Source: Cannabis sativa (lineage: Eukaryota; Streptophyta; Magnoliopsida; Rosales; Cannabaceae). From it: a DNA stretch of 64,000 bases. Position 1 is the stretch's first letter; each line of letters begins with the position of its first letter. The notes beneath the pieces are model-generated. The model was not told where the DNA came from and searched no databases. It worked only from the letters and a program-made list of their open reading frames with translations. The stretch covers positions 48,494,406-48,558,405 of the forward strand of contig NC_083603.1 in NCBI RefSeq assembly GCF_029168945.1, read 5' to 3'. Below, one piece after another: positions 49,807 to 59,145 of this stretch. A program made the position numbers and the translations under genes.

Positions 49807-51694
49807 TGTTGGGTTTTATGCCCTAAATAAAACTCCATTTCAATGTAATCTATTTTATTCAACATCAATAAAGAAACATAAGTATTTTTCATTCATTTGT
49901 GTATGTTTTTGTTCAACTTATCAATTGCTTGTCTATTTGATTTATAAATTCATCTGAAACCCTTTTCACATACTTGATCCTATTTGTTGTGTTGTCAACA
50001 CTTTGGAAAGTAAACATGACTATGTGAATAAAGTTTCCTAGATTTATCAGACACAGGGTTTTACTGATATGATAATCTACAACAAGAGTTTACTTGCATT
50101 TGGAGAAATGCTATGTTCTTTCCAGAACATTTGTTAAAGTAAAGCTCAGGTTGGATGCATGGAGTATGCATCGGAAGAGACCGATATTGAACTTTGACTT
50201 AGATTTATTAAACTTACCGTAAAATCTATTCAAGTCAATATCGCCTAGTTGATCCTAGATCAAATGATCTTAATCCTGTTATGATTAGGCTCAATCTCAG
50301 GAGGCTATTCGTGTTCTTTGATTTGTTAGTTAAGCCTACTTTTCGGTTAGGGTGATACGTACACTTTGGGAACACGGTAGTGCAATTGAGTGGGAGCGCT
50401 AACATAAACATGGAATCTATAGCTTCTATCTGGCGAATAGTAAGCAAAGGATGATCTCCTTCGAGCTTGACCAAACGAAAATAAATGGTGGAGTACTCAT
50501 TTCACATAAGCTGAAATATCATTTATACGGGGTCAAGTGTTTTAAGGATAAAATACATAGTAGGGTGTAACGGTAATCTAATCCCTTTACAGTGTAGATC
50601 ATTCATATAGAGGATCATTGATCAAATTAGGATTATAACAATGGATAACTAATGATGTGTCTATATGGTGGAACATATAGAGCATTCTATATACTGAGAG
50701 TGCAATTCTAAGTTCTATGCGTGGATTCAACGAATAATTAATAAGTCAGTGAATTTAGGTAATAAATTCTTGATCTGCTTATTGGAAGCTCGGTTATATA
50801 GACCCATGGTCCCCCCACTAGTTGAGATAATATTGCTTGTAAGACTCATGTAATTGGTTTTGATTAATCAATTATAATTCTCAAATTAGACTATGTCTAT
50901 TTGTGAATTTTTCACTAAGTAAGGGCAAAATTGTAAAGAAAGAGTTATAGGGACATATTTGTTAATTATGATACTTTGTATGGTTCAATTAATAAATATG
51001 ATAAATGACAATATTATTTAATAATTATTTATAGTTATTAAATAGTTAGAATTGGCATTTAAATGGTTGAATTAGAAAATTGGCATTTTTGAGAAAATCA
51101 GATGCAAAAGTGATAAAACTGCAAAATTGCAAAAAGTGAGGCCCAAATCCATACTGCGATGGCCGACCACTTTTATAGGAATTATCCTCTGATATTTTCA
51201 TTATTTTAATGTCAAATAATTCAAACCTAACCCTAGTGGAATGCTATAAATAGACAGTGAAGGCTTCAGGAAAATTACACTTTTCATTCAGAAAAACCTG
51301 AGCCTCTCTCTCTACCTTGGCCGACCACTTCCTCTCTCTCTCTTCTTCCTTAAGATTTCGAAACACTTAGTGATTAGAGTAGTGCCCACACACAGCAAGT
51401 GATACCTCAATCATAGTGAGGAAGATCGTGAAGAAAGACTTTCAGCAAGAAGGAGTTTCAGCACCAAAGAATCAGAAAAGAGATCCAGGTTCAGATCTTG
51501 ATAATACTCTGCGACAGAAAGGATACAAGGGTTAGAGATCTGAACGGAAGGAGTCATATTATTCCGCTGCACCCAATGTAAGGTTTACTAAACTTTATAT
51601 GTGTTTATTTCATCGTTTTAGAAAGTTCATATTTAGGGTGTTAATCAACATACTTGTGAGTAGATCTAAGATCCTGGTAAAATAATTTCCAACA
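49807..51694 (+). repeat. 3' LTR of the large-LTR copia element
   Basis: 1888 bp; TATA box at 51245-51252. About 40 differences from the 5' LTR, including a small insertion near 51600. Confidence 0.94.
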
Positions 51695-52248
51695 GGGGCT
51701 GCCTCCATTGAGAACGGGAATGATGAAATACCTACTGAAATTAAAAAAGTATTGAGTGAGGCCAAAGAAAACTTTGAAATGCCAACAAGACTTCCACCAT
51801 TTCAAGGCCACGAGCATTCTATTGTCTTACGAGAAGGTACATCGCCAATAAGTGTTCGTCCATACCAGTATCCACAAGCCCACAAGGATGTCATTGAACA
51901 ATTGGTGAAGAAGATGTTAGCTACAGGCATTGCTCAATCGAGCGTCAGCCCGTTCTCTATACTGGTGTTGTTAGTTCGCAAAAAGGATGGGAGTTGGCAG
52001 TTTTGTATGGACTACCGTGCCTTGAACTGTGAGACAGTACCCAATAAGTTTCCAATTCCTGTTATTGATGAGCTATTAGATGAAATCCATGGAGCCACTA
52101 TCTTTTCGAAGCTCGATTTGAAATCGGGAGATCACCAAATCAGAGTGAAGCCTTCCGAGGTGCCTAAGATGGCTTTTCGGACTCATGATGGACATTATGA
52201 GTTTCTAGAAATGCCATTTGGTCTTACTAACACCCCGACCACCTTCCA
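51695..52248 (+). pseudogene. Degraded gypsy reverse transcriptase, first part
   Basis: Continues the element interrupted at 41471. Shows the RT entry region ([17 protein letters not shown]), [16 protein letters not shown] and [15 protein letters not shown], and ends inside [11 protein letters not shown], where the hAT-like element starts. Residues up to that point are in one frame. Confidence 0.85.
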
Positions 52249-52981
52249 ATAGGAATGAACATTTTGAGCGGGATTGACCCGAACCTGAACTGGTGAACTC
52301 GCAATTTTTTTTTAAAAAAAAATATTCGTGCGGGTTGGATTTTTATGGGTACCAGGCTTCGGGTTGAACCTGTCATCCCGCAATTTAAATATATTATATA
52401 TATTTTTATTTATTTTTATTACAGTTTATATATATATATATATTAAATTATTAATTAAAAAAAAAACAAAACCTAAAAGATAACACTAACCACCAAATTA
52501 TTATATATAGTTTTTGTGAGTTTTTGTGTTTGAATTTGATTCTCATTATTCTGTTTATGTGTCAATACTCAATAGTTGTTGGCAGAAACTACAAAATTAA
52601 ACCACCAAATTATATATATATATATATATATATGAAGGTATTGTTGTTTATAATAGTATTTGATATTGTGCATGTTTTGTATATTATAATAGTAATATTT
52701 TGTTGTTATATTATATATGTTTAATTTCATAAATAAAAAAATAAAAGAAATAAAAGAAATAATTATTTGAATAAAAAATTAATTTTTTAAAGAGTTGACC
52801 GAGTTGACCGGGTCAACCCGCCAACCCGATCAACCCAGTCAACCGAAACCCGCCAACCCGCTAACCCGCCAACTTGTGCCCTATTCGGGTCTGGGTTCGG
52901 TTTCATTTTTTTGAACCCGAAACCCGTGAACACGAAACCTACGAACCCGAAACCCGGTAAACACTCCTAATGTTCAGCCTT
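52249..52981. mobile_element. hAT-like non-autonomous DNA element (733 bp) with 8-bp target duplication
   Basis: Flanked by perfect 8-bp repeats ACCTTCCA (52241-52248 and 52982-52989). Removing the element and one repeat restores the gypsy RT frame. The ends form an imperfect inverted repeat: ATAGGAATGAACATT at the left and, inverted, AAGGCTGAACATTAGG at the right. Near both ends are multiple CCCG/CGGG blocks (for example 52798-52870, CCAACCCGATCAACCCAG). No transposase frame. The 8-bp duplication points to the hAT superfamily. Confidence 0.78.
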
Positions 52982-54288
52982 ACCTTCCAGTCATTGATGA
53001 ATGAGGTATTTCGTTCCCATTTCTGTCAATTTGTCTTAGTGTTTTTTGATGACATTTTGGTGTATAGTAGCAGCTTAAGCAATCATGTGCGACACCTTTC
53101 CAAAGTTCTTCAACTCTTGTCCTAACACAAGCTTTACGCTCATCTCAAAAAATGTTCATTTGCTCATCAAAAATTGGATTACTTGGGTCACATAATTTTG
53201 AGGGAAGGAGTAGCGGTGGACCAATCCAAGATTCAAGTTATGTTAGAGTGGCCTGAACCCAAGAACATCAGGGAGTTACGAGGTTTCTTGGGCTTAATAG
53301 GTTATTGCAAATTTGTTAAAGGGTATAGTGAAATGGCTTGGCCATTGAGGGAGCAATCGAAGAAGGACAAATTTGGATGGAATGAGGCTACAACTATCGC
53401 TTTGGTAGCACTTAAGCAAACTATGACCATGGTGCATGTGCTGGCTTTGCCCGATTTTGACCAACGCTTTGTAGTGGAAATTGATGCGTCAAGATACGGC
53501 GTTGGGGTTGTTTTGATGCAAAACCAGCGACATGTGGCTTATTACAGTCAAGTTTTGGGACATCAAGCAAGGTTGAAGCCTATTTATGAAAAGGAGTTGA
53601 TGGCAATTATATTTGCAATCCAAAAATGGGGGCCATATTTGTTGGGAAGACAGTTTGTGGTGTGGACTGATCAGCAAAGTTTAATGTTCCTACTCGAACA
53701 ACGTATTGTTGCCCCAGAATACTAGCGTTGGATGGTTAAGCTCATGGTGTACGATTTTGAGATTCAGTACAAGCCAGGGGTGGGAAACTGAGTTCGTGAT
53801 GCTTTATCAGGAGTTCACCAACCAGCTGAATTTAAAAATCTGCTTGTTTCTCAAGGTATTGAATGGGTAGAAGTGCAACATGAAGTGAAAAAAGATTCGT
53901 TTTTAACTATAATGGTTGCTGATTTACAACAGGGGAGGTCGAGAGCAGCTAGATTTTATTTGGAGCATGGGAAATTAATGTACAATGGGCATTTGATATT
54001 GTCCAAAGATAGCTCACTTATTCCTACTATATTGCGAGAATACCACCATTTGGGTGGACATTCAAGTGAGAATAAAACTTTTCGTAGGATTGCTTCTGAT
54101 TTTTATTGGGTGGGAATGAGAAAAGTGGTGGTTGATTGGGTATGAGAATGTGAAGTGTGCCAGAAACATAAGACTATGAATACTTCTCCTGAGGGTTTGT
54201 TGTAGCCTATAGCATTACCCTCGCTGGTTTGGGATGAACTGACTATAGATTTCATAGAAGGGTTACCCCGTTCACACGGCATGGACAC
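52982..54288 (+). pseudogene. Degraded gypsy RT end, RNase H and integrase zinc region
   Basis: RT resumes with LMNEVF and FFDDILVY. After a stop near 53121 it continues with LDYLGHIILREGV (53174 frame). RNase H: VVEIDASRYGVGVVLMQ and WTDQQSLMFLLEQR, then a TAG at 53723-53725. Integrase zinc region: HHLGGHSSENKTFRRI and CEVCQKHKTM, with a TGA between. It ends at LTIDFIEGLPRSHGMDT, just after the first catalytic aspartate. Several stops show long inactivity. Confidence 0.82.
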
Positions 54289-54780
54289 TAGGGTTGTACA
54301 TAAACTTTTGTAAACTACCAAACCCGAATAATCCGTCCAAACCAAATCGAGATAACCCGACAAAAATATAACCCGTCCAATCTTTATATTAGGCGGGTTG
54401 AAAATAATACTAACCCTCCCAATCAACCCGAGCTAACCCGACTAACACGATTAAGAGAGTTTTTTTTATATATATATATTTATTATTTATATTTATATAT
54501 CATATAATTTATATGACCATTTAAAAAATATAAAGTTGAAACTAATATGATTTTTTATGGTGATTGATTTGAACTTTGAATTCAATATATATATATATAT
54601 ATATATATATTTGTCTCATTATTACATTTAACTAAAATATAACAATGGAATGTAGAAATAAAAAAAATATATTAGTGGTCGGTTTGGACGGGTTAACCCG
54701 ACCAAACCGACTAATTTCGGGCGAGTTACTATTTTTTTTTTTCTTAATTGCGGGTTACAGTTAGAATTTTATAACCTTGT
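54289..54780. mobile_element. Truncated DNA-element remnant replacing the integrase core
   Basis: Begins CTAGGGTTGTACATAAAC right after the integrase start and carries many CGGGTTAACCCG-type blocks like the 733-bp element. A matching inverted right end is absent. The integrase residues expected between GMDT and the C-terminal RDPPVLL segment (more than 100) are missing, so a deletion took out the element's right end together with the integrase core. Confidence 0.55.
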
Positions 54781-55380
54781 GGGCGTGATCCTCCAGTGCT
54801 TCTTCGTTACCAAAAGAATGCTACTCCGGTGTCTTCGGCGGATGAAATGTTAGAAGAGCGAGATGCGCAGCTAGATGACCTTAAAATGCACTTACCTTCG
54901 AGCTCAACAGAAAATGAAGGATGTGGCAGATAAAAACAAAAGGGATGAACAGTTTTCAGTTGACAAAAAGGTGTTTGTCAAGCTCAAACCTTATCGACAG
55001 AAATCCTTGGCTTCCCGACGCAATGAGAAACTGTCACCTTGTTTTTATGGACCATTTGATGTTTTCGCACGAATAGGGACTGTTGCCTATAAGCTTGCAC
55101 TACCAGCCACTTCCTCGGTGCATCCCGTGTTCCTTGTTTCACAGTTGCAGCGTGCTCATGGGGTGACTCACTCTTCTTCATTACTACCACCATAACTCAA
55201 TCCTGATTTGGATATGACAGTTGAGCCAGCTGAAGTTTTAGGTGTACGAAACACTCAATCTAATGGAATGGGAGAAATGGAGGTCTTAATCTTATGGAAG
55301 GACCTGCCAATGTTTGAAGCTACTTGGGAAAACTACAACAACTTGCTACAGCAATTCCCATAATTCCACCTTGAGGACAA
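54781..55380 (+). pseudogene. Degraded gypsy integrase C-terminal part
   Basis: Recognisable pieces: LLRYQKNATPVSSADEML, the tail domain KVFVKLKPYRQKSLASRRNEKLS and YGPFDVFARIGTVAYKLALP, and HPVFLVSQLQ. The rest to HLEDKV is in the same area with a stop at 55193-55195 and further breaks. This C-terminal domain binds element DNA ends in relatives. Confidence 0.75.
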
Positions 55381-56483
55381 GGTGAAAGTTTGGGCAGCAG
55401 GTAAAAATAAGCCATCAATTCGTATACCTATGCTAGAAGATCTAACAGTAATTGAGATGAGTTATTTAGGGAAGTTTATGATTTGTTTTGCCTAATGATT
55501 TAATTGGAATTATTTGTTTCTGTTTTTGTGATTAGCTTTGTTTGGAAAGTTAGAGAATTAAAATAGGTTAGACTTTTGGAGAGAAACCAGGTCTCTCGAA
55601 TGTCTGGGCAATTTCTTATTTTCAGTAAATACTCTCTGTTTCTCTATATATCTTTCTGGTTTGGATCGATACACTTCTGGTGTGTATCAAGATCACTCAA
55701 TAAAAGTGTGCATGAATTGCATATTTGAACAGATTTAAATGTAGAAAGGTGGACAAATATACTAGATCAATAGGAAGTAAACCATCCATCCGGTTCCAAA
55801 AATCTAACATAACTTATAAACCATGTAATCATTAACAGAAGAAGTAACCAGCAATTAAAAATAAAGTAAAAAACGCTTGAATCCACACATCCAGTGTAAA
55901 ACTATTTAGGTCATTCTTATTTCTGCTTTCTATATTCCTTTGTGATCATCCCTTAACAAAACTTTACAGCAATTACTGTATTCAACATATTTATCTCAAA
56001 TGATTGAAACATCATGAAAGACTATAGACTATAGAGTGATAAGGTATAGAAACAAAATGAATCTCTTAACTTACCCCTCCTTTCTTTAAACGCTCTGATA
56101 GAACAACAATTATCTTGAGCGCTTTAACCTTCTCTACATTAAAAGCTAACCTTGTTTTGTAAACCTTTTTAACTAGTTGTAAATAATTGTAGAAATTGAT
56201 ATTCAAAATATAACACTTGAAAACAAGAAATAGTTCAAAAAAACAATCAAACCATTACAACAAAAATCTCATATTTCATTTCAAGTCTTCTTAGATTTCT
56301 TCCTTGCAGCAGTTGTTTTGCCAATTCTTTTGCCAATATCTCATATAAGTAGAAAATATTGCTGAAATTCAATTTATGCTGCTACAATGCAATGAGTAAT
56401 TGAGTAATATAGTGCTGAAAATTTTAACAATCTTTTTAGTGGTCACAAATCTTTGACATGTTTAATCAAAGGAAGAAATTTAC
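55381..56483. other. Non-coding stretch, possibly including the old gypsy 3' LTR
   Basis: CACCTTGAGGACAAGGTG at about 55366 marks the usual pol end. Sequence to about 55720 (CTCTCTGTTTCTCTATATAT near 55633) could be part of the 3' LTR, but no second copy exists to confirm it. From 55720 to 56483 nothing convincing is seen apart from the intron-like flank of the sucrose-phosphatase exon. Confidence 0.4.
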
Positions 56484-56770
56484 CTGAGGAAGAAGCTCAA
56501 GAAACTTGGAGGTTTCTTCCACGACAATGCCTCTGTCCCACCTCTGATTCAGCAACTGCTCCCACCCAACATCGGGCACCATAGATTCGCCATAGGCAAT
56601 CTCAGTTCCCACAGACATAACAGTGATATCAGGGGTTAACAAGGGTTTCTCGGCCCTTAAAAGTTGGTAAAGAATTGGGAGATCTTCCAGTTGAAAAAAC
56701 CAGAAGAGAGTCAGGGCGGTATTAGGCTTCCCATAGAACTTTGAAGCGGAGAAGAGAGGTTTCGAGGGTC
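56484..56770 (-). pseudogene. SPP: Sucrose-phosphatase exon, pseudogene fragment
   Basis: On the minus strand fragments matching plant sucrose-6-phosphate phosphatase are clear: [23 protein letters not shown] (the HAD motif II region), [16 protein letters not shown] and [14 protein letters not shown]. The exon ends at 56484 with CAG|GTAAAT, a good splice donor. The frame is broken: a TAA follows LWEA, and at least one frameshift lies between STGRSP and PDITVMSV. The N-terminal DLDHT catalytic motif is not present. The enzyme in plants makes the last step of sucrose synthesis (sucrose-6-phosphate to sucrose). This copy cannot do so; no further exons were recognised on either side. Confidence 0.8.
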
Positions 56771-57397
56771 GTTGTGGTCATCGTAGAAAAACAAAGCTAC
56801 AAAACTTTATTCATCATCTTATCATCTTCTAACTAAGAAAAGGACTATATTGTTTTCTTAATTCTAAACTTTATTGAAAGTGAAAGAACAGAGTAAACTA
56901 ATCATAAGTTAGAGATAAACAAGCCTGATCAACACAATTATAGAAAAAACAAAACCTTTATTCATTACCCTATCTTTATCCATTCAAACTTTTCTCCATC
57001 ATGATTGTTTCCTCATTACAAATGAGTAAATAAACTCATTCTCGGCCAAGAAAAGCTTTCACTATCATCTTCCCTTTTCTAACTAAGAAAAAGACTACAT
57101 TGAATCATTGAAATTTGCACACACAACAGACATTAATTTCTTAATTCTGGACCTTGAAAGTACAAGAACAGAGTAAATGAATCATAACAAATCAAACTTA
57201 TATTCAAATGAGTAAGTGAACACATACATTCTTGTCCAATAAAAGATATCACTATCATTTTCCCTTTAGAAGAGGACTAATATTAGAACAATTCATGTGT
57301 TAATCATGACAAAATTGAAAATTACACAAAGATATAGTATTGAAAATTGATCAGTATGTATAGTAGGTAGCTATAGACAACGGTAATATTATGATTA
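56771..57397. other. AT-rich intergenic stretch between the SPP fragment and the RING gene
   Basis: No gene seen. 56790-57080 and 57060-57260 share short repeated phrases (TTTTCTAACTAAGAAAA, GAACAGAGTAAA), suggesting a local duplication. Confidence 0.45.
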
Positions 57398-57431
57398 TGA
57401 TTAGGATTAGGATTAGGATTAGGATTAGGAT
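57398..57431. repeat. (GATTAG)n microsatellite just downstream of the RING gene
   Basis: Five to six GATTAG units after GATTATGATTA. It lies within 50 bp of the RING stop codon, probably in the 3' UTR. It is not the plant telomere unit (TTTAGGG). Confidence 0.9.
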
Positions 57432-57444
57432 GAAGAGGATGAAA

Positions 57445-58200
57445 TCAATTGGCAGTGGGCATTGAGTAACGGCACAAAGGGCAGAAATGACTGGTCTCCA
57501 ACCATCGAACAATACAATCCTTGTGAAACACATGAGAACAAGGCATCTCAACAACCACTCTGCTGCTCATCTCAATCTCATCATCATCATCATCATCATC
57601 ACACGAATCACCCAACGACGGCACCATCTTCTCGAAACATATGGTACAATTGCAAGTACTCATCAGACCCACATCGTTTAACTCCTTGAGAGCCCTTATG
57701 GAGTCTTTCGCTGCAGGAATATTGACATTAATATTTATATTCTCCTGATTTTGCTCTTGTTGTTGTTGGTGTTGGTATTCAATACTAGCAGTTAGGGCAG
57801 TGATATCGAGACAGATATTGAGACCCAAAGCTTGGGAGTTATTAGAATAATAATCATGAATTATGGGCAAAACGTAAGCAGTAGCAATTCGTGAAGTTAA
57901 TGAAGATGGGATTTGGATGGAAGGGGTGCCCATTACTCCAGCCAGAATATATTCAGTGATTGCTAAATAATCAGATAAGTATTGGGCAAAAGGAACCACC
58001 GTATAGTAGTGACGACTGTCGATGAGGCGGTGGATATCAAGGAGTATGTGGCGAAAGTTGACATGAAAGGCTATGAATTTATCATTCGTCGTCACTATTG
58101 GCCGCCGTTGTTGCTGCTGTTGTTGCTGTAAGACTGCTTCTCCATCGTTACAGACCACGTTTATGTCGTAATGACAATCAAACAGAGGCAGTGCCGCCAT
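57445..58200 (-). CDS. RING-H2 finger protein, probable E3 ubiquitin ligase (251 aa)
   Basis: Single-exon gene. The ATG at 58200-58198 begins MAALPLF; the frame can be extended 18 bp upstream only to a TTG, so I use this ATG. The N-terminal 180 residues are not assigned to a family and contain a glutamine run (residues 25-31) and a Gln/Asn-rich stretch (about 143-163). The C-terminus has a complete RING-H2: C185-X2-C188-X32-C221-X-H223-X2-H226-X2-C229-X10-C240-X2-C243. The long loop carries a seven-residue aspartate run. Such domains recruit E2 enzymes to ubiquitinate targets; no transmembrane segment was seen. All eight zinc ligands are present and the frame is clean, so it is likely functional. 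A truncated duplicate lies at 3319-3655. Confidence 0.9.
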   Translation of the reverse strand: MAALPLFDCHYDINVVCNDGEAVLQQQQQQQRRPIVTTNDKFIAFHVNFRHILLDIHRLIDSRHYYTVVPFAQYLSDYLAITEYILAGVMGTPSIQIPSSLTSRIATAYVLPIIHDYYSNNSQALGLNICLDITALTASIEYQHQQQQEQNQENININVNIPAAKDSIRALKELNDVGLMSTCNCTICFEKMVPSLGDSCDDDDDDDEIEMSSRVVVEMPCSHVFHKDCIVRWLETSHFCPLCRYSMPTAN

Positions 58201-58470
58201 TGTAAAATTAAAATTCAAAATTAACGGTCACTAGGAAGCCAAAGATAACAACTTTCTTTCTGGGGGATTTCAAATGGAAGAGGAGGCGGGAGGGAAATTA
58301 AGGAAACAACTCTTGATAATGGATTCTAAGAAGAGTGTTGTTGGTGTACATATATATACAGCTGTTGTAAGTTGTAAAGGAGGGAAGAAATAAGGAAACA
58401 GTGATAATGAATTCAAATATACCAGTCAACTGAAATTTTTTTACCGTTGAATTCATAGAAACATTTAAAT
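58201..58470 (-). promoter_or_regulatory. 5' UTR and promoter of the RING gene
   Basis: Conserved with 3353-3655. On the minus strand a TATATATA box at about 58350-58358 lies 150 bp before the ATG. Conservation between the two copies ends near 58465. Confidence 0.6.
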
Positions 58471-58967
58471 CACCTGTCCCCAATTTTCTATCCCATTCCT
58501 GTCCCTCCAATAATTAATTGCCACCTATTTTTTTTTTTCTACATCATTTGCTCACTTTTTGCTAAACATTTTCTCTGTTAGTTAGTTGCGTTTATTTTTT
58601 AATCTTCCCACTCACAATCTTTTCTTCATTAATTACAATATTTTATGGTTTTAAAAACATATTTACAATATATCTTCATAAAATTCAAAATCTTTTCAAC
58701 TTCCCTTATTTATATCCTACACTCTTAAGAAACCATCAATATATAATAACTAATATTAAACACATAATTATATAATTATGTAAAACTCACTTGTTTGAGC
58801 TACCCAATTAATATGCAACATTCTTAAAAAAAAAAAAAAAAAACTATCAACATAATTATATAAGAATTAATATTAAAAATATTAATAATTTGTATCTAAA
58901 GTTAAATATATATATATAGATATATAGGGTAAGACTATGGTAGGACCGAGCAAAAGTTCCCTACCAT
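58471..58967. other. AT-rich stretch between RING promoter copies
   Basis: No gene. Contains a poly(A) run near 58826-58843 and TA repeats. Confidence 0.4.
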
Positions 58968-59145
58968 AGTCTTGATAATGGATTCTAAGAAGAGTGTTGT
59001 TGGTGTTCAGTACTCTTGTATTGTGTCTCTGTGTATATATATACATATATACAGCTGTATACCCTTGTAAGTTGTAAAGGAGGGAAACCAAATAAGAAAA
59101 TAGTCATGATCAATTCAAATATACAAGTCAACTGAAATTTTTTTA
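58968..59145 (-). repeat. Third partial copy of the RING promoter/5' UTR
   Basis: TTGATAATGGATTCTAAGAA..., AGTTGTAAAGGAGGGAA and the TTTTTTTACCGTTG end match 58310-58446 with a short insertion around 59007-59030. No ATG or coding part follows, so it is an isolated promoter fragment. Confidence 0.75.

Larger units (their letters stand above)
41472..51694 (+). mobile_element. Complete large-LTR Ty1/copia element (10.2 kb), without a recognisable gag
   Basis: LTRs of 1886 and 1888 bp (41472-43357, 49807-51694), both starting TGTTGGGTTTTATGCCC and ending TTTCCAACA. Flanking target duplications GGCGC and GGGGC (one mismatch). A primer site follows the left LTR, and a purine-rich CAAGTGGGAGT precedes the right one. 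A single pol frame with two stops occupies 46643-49777. About 3.2 kb of AT-rich DNA fills the place where gag should be. Roughly 40 differences between LTRs by eye (near 2 percent). Confidence 0.94.
40000..55400 (+). mobile_element. Old, degraded Ty3/gypsy element, split by three later insertions
   Basis: Recognisable gag and protease (40044-41471), reverse transcriptase (51695-52248 and 52982 onward), RNase H, integrase zinc region (to 54288) and integrase C-terminus (54781-55380), in collinear order. It is interrupted by copia (41472-51694), a hAT-like element (52249-52981) and a second DNA-element remnant (54289-54780). The pol end HLEDKV and the following sequence suggest the original 3' end near 55380. 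No matching LTR pair was found, so outer limits are approximate. Confidence 0.8.

Noticed and set aside
56280..56335. Short basic tail (RIGKTTAARKKSKKT) on the minus strand as a gene 3' end
   Set aside because: Only about 15 codons, no upstream exon with shared frame, and not a known end of sucrose-phosphatase.
57398..57431. Interstitial telomere repeat
   Set aside because: The unit is GATTAG, not the plant TTTAGGG.
57462..57689. Plus-strand histidine-rich frames
   Set aside because: Antisense of the aspartate-rich loop of the RING protein.
58201..58218. Upstream extension of the RING protein by six residues
   Set aside because: The codon at 58218-58216 is TTG on the minus strand, not ATG; the first ATG is at 58200.
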